Program-made: the position numbers and the translations under genes | Assembly (NCBI RefSeq): GCF_002920575.1 | Contig: NZ_PQSQ01000038.1 | Span: 1-64,000, forward strand | Direction: 5' to 3' | Length of the DNA: 64,000 bases | Origin: Streptomyces sp. Ru73 | GTDB lineage: Bacteria > Actinomycetota > Actinomycetes > Streptomycetales > Streptomycetaceae | Shown here: one piece after another, positions 53,629-61,449 of the stretch | How positions within the stretch are numbered: the stretch's first letter is position 1 | How the letters are laid out: each line of letters opens with the position of its first letter | The notes under the pieces: model-generated | Seen by the model: only the letters and a program-made list of their open reading frames with translations | What the model was told of the DNA's origin: nothing | The model's database searches: none

Positions 53629-54476
53629 GCCAGGCGCTCAAGATCGCGTTTTCGCCCTGCCCGAACGACACGTTCGTCTTCCACGCGTGGGCACACGGCA
53701 AGGTCCCCGGCGCCACCGCGCCGGAGGTCACCTTCGCGGACATCGACCTCACCAACGGCATGGCCGAGCGCGGTGAGCTGGACGTGCTGAAGGTGTCCTA
53801 CGCCGAACTGCCCTGGGTGCTGGACGAGTACGCGCTGCTGCCCTGCGGCGGCGCGCTCGGCCGCGGCTGCGGCCCGCTGGTGCTGACCAAGGACGCGGCG
53901 GCGCCCGCCGACCTCAAGGGCGCCACGGTCGCGGTGCCGAGCGAGCGCTCCACCGCCTACCTGCTCTTCCGGCTGTGGGCCGCGGACCAGGTGCCCGGCG
54001 GCGTGGGCGAGATCAAGGTCATGCCGTTCGACCAGATCATGCCCGCCGTGCGGGACGGCGCCGTCGACGCGGGCCTGGTCATCCACGAGGCCCGCTTCAC
54101 GTACCAGAACTTCGGCCTGACCTGCCTCGCCGACATGGGCGAGCACTGGGAGACCACGACCGGGCTGCCGATCCCGCTCGGCGCGATCATCGCCAAGCGC
54201 TCGCTGGGCGAGGAGACGCTGCGCGAGCTGGCCCGGACGATCACCACCTCGGTACGGATGGCGTGGGAGGACCCGGAGGCCTCGCGCGCTTGGGTCCTGG
54301 AGCACGCGCAGGAGATGGACCCGGCCGTCGCCGACCAGCACATCGGGCTGTACGTGAACGAGTTCAGCGCCGACCTGGGCGAGGACGGCTACGCGGCGGT
54401 GCGCGGACTGCTCACCCGCGCCGCGGCCGAAGGACTCGTACCGCCGCTCGGCCCGGATGCGCTGAAGTTCGTATGA
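53625..54476 (+). CDS. mqnD: 1,4-dihydroxy-6-naphthoate synthase
   Basis: 283 residues from ATG 53625 with AAGGAGCACGCC upstream. Periplasmic-binding-protein-like fold: LKIAFSPCPNDTFVFHAW at the N-terminus, the DIDLTNGMAERGELDVLKVSY segment and YLLFRLWAADQ. The C-terminal catalytic His region is QNFGLTCLADMGEHWE. It converts cyclic dehypoxanthine futalosine to dihydroxynaphthoate. The futalosine pathway is the menaquinone route in Streptomyces; mqnA and mqnC are not in the window. A terminator follows. Confidence 0.92.
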   Translation: MSQALKIAFSPCPNDTFVFHAWAHGKVPGATAPEVTFADIDLTNGMAERGELDVLKVSYAELPWVLDEYALLPCGGALGRGCGPLVLTKDAAAPADLKGATVAVPSERSTAYLLFRLWAADQVPGGVGEIKVMPFDQIMPAVRDGAVDAGLVIHEARFTYQNFGLTCLADMGEHWETTTGLPIPLGAIIAKRSLGEETLRELARTITTSVRMAWEDPEASRAWVLEHAQEMDPAVADQHIGLYVNEFSADLGEDGYAAVRGLLTRAAAEGLVPPLGPDALKFV

Positions 54477-54482
54477 CGACCG

Positions 54483-54508
54483 ACCCCCGCGGGGCTTCCC
54501 GCGGGGGT
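54483..54508. terminator. Perfect 11-bp hairpin after mqnD
   Basis: ACCCCCGCGGG (54483-54493) pairs with CCCGCGGGGGT (54498-54508) around a GCTT loop, between the convergent mqnD and cold-shock genes. Confidence 0.85.
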
Positions 54509-54534
54509 GTCTCCGGCCGGCCGGCGCGCGCCGC

Positions 54535-54918
54535 TCAGACGTCCAGCTGGTCCGCGACCGCGCGCAGCATGCCCGCGATCTTGCCGCCGTGTGCCTTGTC
54601 GGGGTAGCGCCCGCGCTCCAGCTGCTGCGCGACGCCTTCCAGGAGCGTGGTGAGGTCCTGCACGATCGACGCCAGCTCGTCGGGCTTGCGCCGCTGGGCC
54701 GCCGCGACGGAGGGCGCGGGGTCGAGGAGGGTCACCGAAAGCGCCTGGTCACCGCGCTGGCCCGCGACCACGCCGAACTCGACGCGCTGGCCCGGCTTGA
54801 GTGCGTCCACGCCCGCCGGCAGCACCGAAGAGTGCACGAAGACGTCACCGCCGTCGTCGCGGGAGAGAAAGCCGAAGCCCTTCTCGCTGTTGAACCACTT
54901 GACCTTGCCGGTAGGCAC
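54535..54918 (-). CDS. Cold-shock domain protein with C-terminal extension
   Basis: 127 residues from GTG 54918 (VPTGKVKWFNSEKGFGFLS), with GAGGACAGAC upstream. The cold-shock fold occupies residues 1-67: RNP1 KGFGFLS and RNP2 DVFVHSSVL are present. Ordinary cold-shock proteins stop there; this one continues with about 60 residues of helix (KPDELASIVQDLTTLLEGVAQQLERGRYPDKAHGGKI, in part). Longer cold-shock proteins of this kind occur beside mqnD in Streptomyces. It binds single-stranded nucleic acid; the role of the extra domain is unknown. Confidence 0.88.
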   Translation of the reverse strand: MPTGKVKWFNSEKGFGFLSRDDGGDVFVHSSVLPAGVDALKPGQRVEFGVVAGQRGDQALSVTLLDPAPSVAAAQRRKPDELASIVQDLTTLLEGVAQQLERGRYPDKAHGGKIAGMLRAVADQLDV

Positions 54919-55086
54919 GTCTGTCCTCGTCCTCGTACTCGTCGGGAAATCTGGGGTAGCTGCGCACACAACAGCTCTGGATAGCAGTGCAGCGGGTCCG
55001 CGGACCCGCCGGTACCAAGGCTAATGGTCCGGGGCCTGGTGACAAGACGTCGCCGGGTGGTTCCTCAGCGCTTCCGAGCGGGGACT

Positions 55087-55092
55087 TACCCT
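55087..55092 (+). promoter_or_regulatory. -10 hexamer of a leaderless transcript
   Basis: TACCCT lies 6 nt before GTG 55099; there is no Shine-Dalgarno. Confidence 0.55.
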
Positions 55093-55098
55093 GGTCGT

Positions 55099-55383
55099 GT
55101 GTCTGACAACCCTCCCGTCCGGGGCACGGCTCCGGCGACCACCGAAGGTCCGCGCGCCGGGGACCTGCTCGTCCGGATCGGCGCGATCGTGTTCCTTATT
55201 GGCGCCTTCGCCACTCTCGCGACGATGACGCCCCTTTTCCTCGGCTCCGACCCGCTCCCGCCGGTCTTCTACTGGGTCTGCATGCTCATGGGAGCGGGCT
55301 TCCTGATCGCCGCCGCCGGCGTGCTGCGCTCCGTCGCGGCCCAGCGCCGCCAGGCCCGCGAGGCGTCGGCCCAGTCCGGCTAG
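55099..55383 (+). CDS. Small two-span membrane protein
   Basis: 94 residues from GTG 55099 (VSDNPPVRGTAPATT). Two membrane segments: LLVRIGAIVFLIGAFATLATM and VFYWVCMLMGAGFLIAAAG, followed by a basic cytosolic tail (LRSVAAQRRQAREA). No family name is recognised. It is divergent from the cold-shock gene and convergent with the HAD gene, and appears to be transcribed alone from a leaderless promoter. Confidence 0.8.
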   Translation: MSDNPPVRGTAPATTEGPRAGDLLVRIGAIVFLIGAFATLATMTPLFLGSDPLPPVFYWVCMLMGAGFLIAAAGVLRSVAAQRRQAREASAQSG

Positions 55384-55412
55384 GCACCGGCTCGGCCGGG
55401 CGGGACGCGCCC

Positions 55413-56042
55413 TCAGCCGCGCGAGGTGTCCGCGAGGTAGCCCTCCAGCCAGGCCGGGAAGGCGGCCAGGCCGGGCAGGACGACGTCCGCGCCGGCCTCC
55501 CGCAGCTCCTCCTCGGAGCAGGGCCCGGTGGCCACGGCGACCGACAGCGCACCGGCAGCGCGGGCGCCGCGCACGTCGCCGGTGTGGTCGCCCACGTAGA
55601 CGCTCGCGCCGTACTCGCGCAGCGCCTCGGCCTTGCCCTCCGCCCACAGGGAGCCGACCACGGCGTCCGCGTCGATCTCCAGGTGCTTCAGGTGCAGCTT
55701 GGCGTTGGGCTCGTACTTGGCGGTGACGACGACGGCCCGCCCGCCCAGGCGCTGCACGGCGGCGACGGCCTCACGGGCGCCCTCCATGGCGAGCGTCCCG
55801 GTGATGGCGTGCTCGGGGTAGAGCGCGCGGTAACGGTCGGCGATCTCGGCGACCCGCTCCTCGGGGAACCAGTTGCGGATCTCCTGCTCCAGCGGCGGCC
55901 CGAGCCGGGTCGTCACGAGGTCGGTGTCGATGTACGTCCCGGTGGCGGCGGAGAGCGCCTCGTAGGCGTCCTTGATGCCGGGGCGGGAGTCGATCAGGGT
56001 CATGTCGAGGTCGAAGCCGACCGTCACGGTATGCGTGGGCAT
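55413..56042 (-). CDS. HAD-family hydrolase (phosphatase)
   Basis: 209 residues from ATG 56042 (MPTHTVTVGFDLD); ATG 56051 adds three residues. HAD motif I is VGFDLDMTLIDS (9-20) with nucleophile Asp, motif II is VVVTAKYEPNAK, motif III the Lys near LHLKHLE, and motif IV VYVGDHTGDVRGA. It resembles the phosphoglycolate phosphatase-like group; substrate unknown. It is divergent from the siderophore importer operon with an iron-box-like site in the gap. Confidence 0.88.
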   Translation of the reverse strand: MPTHTVTVGFDLDMTLIDSRPGIKDAYEALSAATGTYIDTDLVTTRLGPPLEQEIRNWFPEERVAEIADRYRALYPEHAITGTLAMEGAREAVAAVQRLGGRAVVVTAKYEPNAKLHLKHLEIDADAVVGSLWAEGKAEALREYGASVYVGDHTGDVRGARAAGALSVAVATGPCSEEELREAGADVVLPGLAAFPAWLEGYLADTSRG

Positions 56043-56086
56043 GACACCCATTGTGCCTCTGGCCCTCACGGCCACGATCCGTAAAC

Positions 56087-56105
56087 TGAGCGTAGCCTCA
56101 CCTTC
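56087..56105 (+). promoter_or_regulatory. Candidate DmdR1 iron box before the siderophore importer
   Basis: TGAGCGTAGCCTCACCTTC matches the Streptomyces DmdR1 consensus TTAGGTTAGGCTCACCTAA at 13 of 19 positions, with the right half CTCACCT perfect. It lies 80 bp before the importer start and 45 bp before the HAD start. Position and neighbouring function make it the best candidate in the window. Confidence 0.6.
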
Positions 56106-56184
56106 ATCCTCCGCAGCGACCGCGCCCCCCACCGCGCACCCGCACCATCGGCACACCACCACCTCCCCCGGCGGAACGGAACCG

Positions 56185-57213
56185 ATGTCAGTCGCCCTGG
56201 CCGGCAGCCCCGGAACTCCCCTCGCCCGCCGTCGCGCCTGCTGGACCGCCGCGGCGGCGGCCGCCCTGCTGTGCGCGGCGCTCCTCTCCCTCGCGGTGGG
56301 CAGCCGCCCGGTGCCGCCCCGCGAGGTGATCGACGCGCTGCTGTACGGCGGCCACGGCGAGGCCGCCCGCATCGTCCTGTACCTGCGGCTGCCGCGCACC
56401 CTCGTGGGCCTGCTGGCCGGCGCCGCGCTCGCGCTGGCCGGCACGGCGATGCAGGGCCTCACCCGCAATCCGATCGCCGACCCCGGCGTCCTCGGCATCA
56501 GCCAGGGCGCCTCGGCCGCCGTGGTCCTGGCCATCGCCTTCGCGGGCGTCCACACGCTCTCCGGCTACGTCGGCGTCGCCTTCACCGGTGCCGGGCTCGC
56601 GGCCGTCCTCGTGTACGCCGTCGCCGCGCGCGGCCGGGGCGGCGCCACCCCCGTCAAGCTCGCGCTGGCCGGCGCCGCGATCAACGCCCTGCTGGTCGCG
56701 GTGACCATGGCGGTACTGACGACGCGTGCGGCCGCGCTGGACGAGTTCCGGTTCTGGCAGGTCGGCTCGCTGACCGGCCGGGACGCCGCGACGGCCCTCG
56801 GCATCTGGCCGTTCCTGCTGGCGGGCGCGGTGCTCGTACTGGCCGTCGCGCGCGGCCTGGACGCACTGGCCCTCGGCGAGGACGCCGCCAGGGGGCTGGG
56901 CCAGAAGGTCGCCACCGTACGGATCGTGGCAGGGCTGGGCGCCGCCGTGCTGACCGGCGCGGGCGTCGCGGCGGCCGGCCCCCTCGCCTTCGTCGGCCTC
57001 GCCGTCCCGCACCTGGCCCGCGCCCTGATCGGCAGCGGCCACCGCTGGGTACTGCCGGTGGCCGCACTGCTCGGCCCGGTGATGGTGCTGGTCGCCGACG
57101 CGGTCGGCCGGCTCCTCTTCCCGCCCTCGGAGGTGCCCGCCGGGGTGATGACCGCGCTGATCGGGGTGCCGTTCCTGATCGTGCTGGTCCGCCGGAAGGG
57201 GGTGGGGGCGTGA
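56185..57213 (+). CDS. Iron-siderophore ABC permease, FecCD family (subunit 1)
   Basis: 342 residues from ATG 56185 (MSVALAGSPG), chosen because GGAACGGA is upstream and the in-frame extension is not hydrophobic. FecCD motifs: LRLPRTLVGLLAGAALALAGTAMQGLTRNPIADPGVLGI (split, about 68-107) and GPLAFVGLAVPHLARALIG (about 270-288), with about ten membrane segments. It forms the membrane channel of a ferric-siderophore importer with the next permease. It overlaps that gene by 4 nt (GTGA). Confidence 0.9.
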   Translation: MSVALAGSPGTPLARRRACWTAAAAAALLCAALLSLAVGSRPVPPREVIDALLYGGHGEAARIVLYLRLPRTLVGLLAGAALALAGTAMQGLTRNPIADPGVLGISQGASAAVVLAIAFAGVHTLSGYVGVAFTGAGLAAVLVYAVAARGRGGATPVKLALAGAAINALLVAVTMAVLTTRAAALDEFRFWQVGSLTGRDAATALGIWPFLLAGAVLVLAVARGLDALALGEDAARGLGQKVATVRIVAGLGAAVLTGAGVAAAGPLAFVGLAVPHLARALIGSGHRWVLPVAALLGPVMVLVADAVGRLLFPPSEVPAGVMTALIGVPFLIVLVRRKGVGA

Positions 57214-58442
57214 GCCGTGGTGGGGGCGCGAGCCGCGGTGAGGGCGTGAACCGCAGTGGGGGTGTGAGCCGCGCCCCGGTCCCCGCCGCGTCGGGCGCTC
57301 CGGCCGCGTCGGGCGCTCCGGCCGCTCCTGGCGCGGTACGTCCCTTCGGGTACGCCGTACTGCGTGCCGGGCCGGCGGCCTTCCTCCTCCACCGCCGGGC
57401 GGCGCTGGTCACGGCCGCACTCTCGGCATTACTGGCCGCCGCCTGCGTCGCGTACCTCTCCTGCGGCGAGCACTTCGTGGCGCCCGGCGCGGTCCTCGAC
57501 GTGGTGCGAGGGCGGCCCTCGCCGGACGAGCTGGTGGTCGGCACGCTGCGGCTGCCCCGGATGTGCGTCGGGCTGCTGGCCGGCGCGGCCTTCGGCACGG
57601 CCGGCGCGCTCATCCAGACCGTCGCGCGCAACCCGCTCGCCAGCCCCGACATCATCGGCATCACCCAGGGCGCGAGTGCGCTGACCGTCGGCGCGATGAC
57701 CTTCGGCGTCGGCTCGTACGCCGTACTGCCGTACCTCTCCGTCGCGGGCGGGCTGCTCGCCGCGGCGCTGGTGTACCTCTTCGCGTGGCGCGGCGGCCTG
57801 CACGCCACCCGCTTCGTCCTCATCGGCATCGGCTGCGCCGTCGCCCTCAGCTCGGTCACCCAGCTGTTCCTGACCAAGGGCGACTACCTCGTGGCGCAGA
57901 AGGCCCAGGTCTGGATGGTCGGCTCGCTCAACGGCCGGGGCTGGGCCGAGGCCGTCCCGCTCGCCTGGGCGCTGCTCGTCCTGCTCCCCTTCGTGCTGTG
58001 GGCGGCCCGCGCGCAGCGCACCGTCACGATGGACGACGACACCGCGACCGCGCTCGGCGTGCGGCTGGGGCGCACGCGGCTGGGTCTCGCCACCCTCGGC
58101 GTGCTGCTTGCCGCGCTGGCCACGGGCGCGGCGGGCCCGGTCGACTTCGTGGCGCTGCTGGCGCCGCAGATCGCCCGCCGGCTGACCCGTACCGCCCAGA
58201 TACCGCTGCTCTGCTCGGCTCTGCTGGGCGCGTGCGTCGTGGTCCTCGGCGACCTGCCGGCCCGCACCCTGTTCGCACCGACCGAGCTGCCGGTCGGCGT
58301 CCTCACCGCCGCCATCGGCGCCCCGTACCTGATCCGCCTGCTCGTGCGCGGGGCCGGCACCGGCCGCCGGGCAGCGGGAGGCGACCCGTTGCCCGTACGT
58401 AAGCCCGGCATCCGCCGCCGCGCCACGGAAGGAGGAGCGTGA
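57210..58442 (+). CDS. Iron-siderophore ABC permease, FecCD family (subunit 2)
   Basis: 410 residues from GTG 57210 in the overlap; GTG 57246 and GTG 57264 are alternatives. Residues 1-45 are a low-complexity extension (SRGGGASRGEG and ASGAPAASGAPAAPG repeats), so the true start may be later. The FecCD core is complete: LRLPRMCVGLLAGAAFGTAGALIQTVARNPLASPDIIGI and VDFVALLAPQIARRLTR. It is the partner of the first permease. It overlaps the ATPase gene by 4 nt. Confidence 0.88.
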   Translation: MSRGGGASRGEGVNRSGGVSRAPVPAASGAPAASGAPAAPGAVRPFGYAVLRAGPAAFLLHRRAALVTAALSALLAAACVAYLSCGEHFVAPGAVLDVVRGRPSPDELVVGTLRLPRMCVGLLAGAAFGTAGALIQTVARNPLASPDIIGITQGASALTVGAMTFGVGSYAVLPYLSVAGGLLAAALVYLFAWRGGLHATRFVLIGIGCAVALSSVTQLFLTKGDYLVAQKAQVWMVGSLNGRGWAEAVPLAWALLVLLPFVLWAARAQRTVTMDDDTATALGVRLGRTRLGLATLGVLLAALATGAAGPVDFVALLAPQIARRLTRTAQIPLLCSALLGACVVVLGDLPARTLFAPTELPVGVLTAAIGAPYLIRLLVRGAGTGRRAAGGDPLPVRKPGIRRRATEGGA

Positions 58443-59482
58443 CCACCACCGGCGCACACGCACACGAAGGAGCGCAGGAACGCGAACGAGCGCAGGAGCG
58501 CGAACCAGCGCAGGAGCGCGAACCAGCGCAGGAGCGCGCGCAGGAGCGCGAACCCGAACGCGAGCGAGCGGGTGAGGGCGAGCACGAAGACGAACGCGAG
58601 CGAGCGGGTGAGGGCGAGCGCGAAGACGAACGGGCAGGTGGACGTGGGCTCGACGGCACCGCGGCCAGGCTCACCGCCCGCCGCCTGACGCTGGCTTACG
58701 AGGACCGCACCGTCGTCGAAGGGCTGGACCTGGAGGTGCCGCACGGCGCCGTCACGGTGATCGTCGGGCCGAACGCCTGCGGCAAGTCCACACTGCTGCG
58801 GGCGCTGGGGCGGCTGCTGCGGCCGCGCCGGGGCGCGGTGCTGCTGGACGGTACGGACCTGGCCCGCATCCCGACCAGGAAGATCGCCCAGTCCGTCGGC
58901 CTGCTGCCGCAGACGCCCGTCGCGCCGGAGGCGATCACCGTCGCCGACCTCGTCGCCCGCGGCCGCCAGCCGCACCAGCGCTGGTGGCAGCAGTGGTCGG
59001 CGGCCGACGAGCGCGCCGTCACCGAGGCGATGGCCCGTACGGACGTCACCGGGCTGGCCCACCGTCCCGTGGACGAGCTCTCCGGCGGCCAGCGGCAACG
59101 CGTCTGGATCGCGATGGCCCTCGCCCAGGAGACGGACCTGCTCCTGCTGGACGAGCCCACCACGTACCTCGACATCGCCCACCAGGTCGAAGTGCTGGAC
59201 CTGGTGCGGCAGCTGAACCACGAGCGCGGCCGCACGGTCGTCGCCGTCCTGCACGACCTCAACCAGGCGGCCCGCTACGCCGACCACCTGGTGGCAATGA
59301 AGGGCGGCCGGATCGTCGCCCAAGGACCACCCGCGGGGACCGTCACGGCCGGCCTGGTCCACGACGTCTTCGGCCTCGACGCGGTCGTCGTCCCGGACCC
59401 GGTGACCGGCTCGCCGCTGGTCGTACCGGGGCGCCCCTGGCAGCCCGCGGCTGACGGCGGACCGTCCCCGGCCTCCGACTGA
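58439..59482 (+). CDS. Iron-siderophore ABC transporter ATPase
   Basis: 347 residues from GTG 58439. Walker A GPNACGKST at 110-118, signature LSGGQRQR at 214-221, Walker B LLLLDEP at 234-240 and the switch His in VLHDLNQ make this a FepC/FecE-type ATPase. Residues 10-66 are an unusual Glu/Arg tail (AQEREPAQEREPAQERAQ) encoded by 18-bp and 36-bp tandem repeats; normal family members start near residue 74. The domain itself is intact. It energises the FecCD pair. Confidence 0.9.
   Translation: MTTTGAHAHEGAQERERAQEREPAQEREPAQERAQEREPERERAGEGEHEDERERAGEGEREDERAGGRGLDGTAARLTARRLTLAYEDRTVVEGLDLEVPHGAVTVIVGPNACGKSTLLRALGRLLRPRRGAVLLDGTDLARIPTRKIAQSVGLLPQTPVAPEAITVADLVARGRQPHQRWWQQWSAADERAVTEAMARTDVTGLAHRPVDELSGGQRQRVWIAMALAQETDLLLLDEPTTYLDIAHQVEVLDLVRQLNHERGRTVVAVLHDLNQAARYADHLVAMKGGRIVAQGPPAGTVTAGLVHDVFGLDAVVVPDPVTGSPLVVPGRPWQPAADGGPSPASD
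58472..58627 (+). repeat. 18-bp and 36-bp tandem repeats in the ATPase N-terminus
   Basis: Units of GCGCAGGAGCGCGAACCA (18 bp) start at 58472, 58490, 58508 and 58538, with a 12-bp unit at 58526. Two 36-bp units (start GAACGCGAGCGAGCGGG, end GAAGAC) follow at 58556-58591 and 58592-58627. All are in frame. Confidence 0.9.
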
Positions 59483-59572
59483 CCGTCCCCTCCCCCGACT
59501 CCTCCCGGCCCCTCCCCGGCTCCTCCTGGCTCCTCCCGGCTACTCCTGGCTCCTCTCCCGAAGGGTCTGCTC
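59483..59572. repeat. C-rich repeat spacer before the binding protein gene
   Basis: The 90-bp gap is built from variants of CTCCTCCCGGC and CTCCTCCTGGC. It ends in GAAGGG, the ribosome site for ATG 59573. Confidence 0.6.
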
Positions 59573-60736
59573 ATGGTCATGGACAAGGTCATGGACAAGG
59601 TCACGGACAAGGTCACGGACAAGGTGACGGACAAGGTCATGGACGAGGTCATGGTCCGCTTTCCCCGCGCCCTCGGTGCCGCCGCCTTTCTCGCCGCGGC
59701 CACGGTCGTCCTGGCCGCGTGCGGCGCCGTCGGCGCCACCGGTGCCGGAGACGGTTCCGGCGGTGGCTCGGGGGGCGGCTCGGGTGTCAGCTCGGGTGGC
59801 GGCCACCAGGACGGCTCCGGCGGCTCCTTCAAGGCCGCCCGCTGCCCCGCCCAGCCGAAGACCATCTGGGCGAAGCCGGCCACCGGCGCGCACACCGTCC
59901 CGACCGCCATGGGCGACGTACGGGTCCCCGCCGCCCCGAAGCGGGTCGTCGTCCTGGACACCGCCGAACTGGACTCGGCCCTCACCCTCGGCGTGCGTCC
60001 GGTCGGCGCCACCCACGCCGACGCGGCCTCCGGCTTCCTGGCGTACCTGCCCAAGGACGAGGTCGCCGGCATCAAGGACGTCGGCACGATCGGCGCACCC
60101 GACATGGAGGCGGTCGCAGCCCTGAAGCCGGACCTCATCCTCACCAGCAAGGTGCGCGACGGCCAGCGGTACGCGCAGCTGAAGAAGATCGCCCCGACGG
60201 TGATGACCGAGACCACCGGTTACCCGTGGAAGCAGAACTTCGCCACGCACGCCGACGCGCTCGGGAAGATCCCGGAGGGCCGGAAGGCGGCCGCCGCGTA
60301 CGAGAAGCACGCGGCGGCGGTCACCGACGCGCTCGGCGGCCCGGCAGCAGCGGCGAAGAAGACCACCAACGTCGTCCGCTTCGTCGAGGGCGCCGACACC
60401 CGCGTCTACGGCTGCCGCAGCTACATCGGCACCGTCCTGGACGACATCGGCACCGCCCCCACGGACGTGGTGCGGAACGCCCCGGACGGCCTGATGACCG
60501 AGGTCGGCCCGGAACAGATCACCCGCGCCGACGCCGACGCGGTCTTCTACTCGGCGTACGGCAGCCCCGAGAAGTCCAAGGAGAGCCAGGTCACCGGCGG
60601 CCCGCTGTGGAAGACCATGAAGGCCGTCCGCACCCGCCACGCCTTCCGCGTCTCCGACCAGCTCTGGCTCCAGGGCATCGGCTACACCGCCGCCGACAAG
60701 ATCCTCACCGAGCTGAAGCGCGACCTGACGAAGTGA
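59573..60736 (+). CDS. Iron-siderophore substrate-binding lipoprotein
   Basis: 387 residues from ATG 59573, or 361 from ATG 59651 (MVRFPRALG), which gives a standard signal peptide MVRFPRALGAAAFLAAATVVLAAC with lipobox LAAC. The extra N-terminus consists of 12-bp repeats (MDKV/TDKV). The mature part has a Gly/Ser linker, then the helical-backbone binding-protein fold: VPAAPKRVVVLDTAELDSALTLGVRPVGAT, IGAPDMEAVAALKPDLILTS and DTRVYGCRSYIG. The fold matches iron-siderophore binding proteins (FhuD/FecB type). It delivers ferric siderophore to the permeases; the specific siderophore is unknown. Confidence 0.88.
   Translation: MVMDKVMDKVTDKVTDKVTDKVMDEVMVRFPRALGAAAFLAAATVVLAACGAVGATGAGDGSGGGSGGGSGVSSGGGHQDGSGGSFKAARCPAQPKTIWAKPATGAHTVPTAMGDVRVPAAPKRVVVLDTAELDSALTLGVRPVGATHADAASGFLAYLPKDEVAGIKDVGTIGAPDMEAVAALKPDLILTSKVRDGQRYAQLKKIAPTVMTETTGYPWKQNFATHADALGKIPEGRKAAAAYEKHAAAVTDALGGPAAAAKKTTNVVRFVEGADTRVYGCRSYIGTVLDDIGTAPTDVVRNAPDGLMTEVGPEQITRADADAVFYSAYGSPEKSKESQVTGGPLWKTMKAVRTRHAFRVSDQLWLQGIGYTAADKILTELKRDLTK
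59579..59650 (+). repeat. 12-bp repeats forming serial ribosome-site/start-codon units
   Basis: Six units of (A)TGGACAAGGTC type run from 59579 to 59650: ATGGACAAGGTC twice, ACGGACAAGGTC, ACGGACAAGGTG, ACGGACAAGGTC and ATGGACGAGGTC. Each carries AAGG or GAGG 3-4 nt before the next codon, so several ATGs in the array each have a nearby weak Shine-Dalgarno. Confidence 0.8.
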
Positions 60737-60780
60737 CCGCACACCGACCACAACCGGCTCAGGCCATGCCCGCGCTCTCC

Positions 60781-60870
60781 AAGCTGACGACCAGGAAGGT
60801 GACGAGCCGTAAGGCCGCGATCAGCAAGGTGGCGACCGGAAAGGTGGTGACCTGCAAGGCGGCGATCTAT
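60781..60870 (+). repeat. Six 15-bp degenerate tandem repeats before the GNAT gene
   Basis: Units begin at 60781, 60796, 60811, 60826, 60841 and 60856, each of the type AAGGTGACGACCNNN. The array ends at the -10 of the GNAT gene. A 42-codon frame from ATG 60766 reads across it but lacks a ribosome site, so I do not call it a gene. Confidence 0.75.
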
Positions 60871-60875
60871 AGGGT
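60870..60875 (+). promoter_or_regulatory. -10 hexamer of a leaderless GNAT transcript
   Basis: TAGGGT lies 6 nt before ATG 60882; there is no Shine-Dalgarno. Confidence 0.55.
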
Positions 60876-60881
60876 CGGGCA

Positions 60882-61379
60882 ATGCCCGAGCTGAAGCGAC
60901 TGCATGCCGGCCACGCCCCGGCGGTCCTGGCCTTCGAGCTGGCGAACCGCGCCTACTTCGCCGCCTCGATCACCGACCGCGGCGATGAGTACTTCGCCCA
61001 CTTCGCCGACCGCTACCGCGCCTTGCTGGCCGAGCAGGAGGCCGGCATCTGCGCCTTCCACGTCCTCGTCGACGAGGACGACTCGGTACTCGGCAGGTTC
61101 AACCTCGTCGACATCGAGGACCACACCGCGATCCTCGGCTACCGGGTCGCGGAGCACGTCACCGGCCGGGGCGTGGCGACCGCGACCGTGCGGGAGCTGT
61201 GCCGACTGTCGGCGGCCCGGTACGGGCTGCGCACCCTGCGGGCGGCCACGGCACACCGGAACGCCGCGTCCCGGCGGGTGCTGATCAAAGCCGGTTTCGC
61301 CCCCGAAGGCCCCGCCGACCCGGCCGACCTCGGGGGCGAGCCGGGCACCTGGTACCGGCGTGACCTGCTGCCCCATTGA
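60882..61379 (+). CDS. GNAT-family N-acetyltransferase
   Basis: 165 residues from ATG 60882. The acetyl-CoA-binding motif A is ILGYRVAEHVTGRGVATATVRELCRLSA (about 84-111; the R-x-x-G-x-G/A loop is TGRGVA), motif B HRNAASRRVLIKAGF. GRFNLVDIED matches the RimJ/RimL type. It acetylates a small molecule or protein N-terminus; substrate unknown. It follows the siderophore operon on the same strand but has its own leaderless promoter. Confidence 0.88.
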   Translation: MPELKRLHAGHAPAVLAFELANRAYFAASITDRGDEYFAHFADRYRALLAEQEAGICAFHVLVDEDDSVLGRFNLVDIEDHTAILGYRVAEHVTGRGVATATVRELCRLSAARYGLRTLRAATAHRNAASRRVLIKAGFAPEGPADPADLGGEPGTWYRRDLLPH

Positions 61380-61449
61380 CACAACCGGCCGCCGCCCGCC
61401 GGTCAGCGGACGACGGGTGGCGGGCAGCGGGCAGCAGGCAGTGGGCGGA

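Noticed and set aside
60766..60894. A 42-codon plus-strand frame across the 15-bp repeats
   Set aside because: No ribosome site, and its end overlaps the well-supported GNAT start in another frame.
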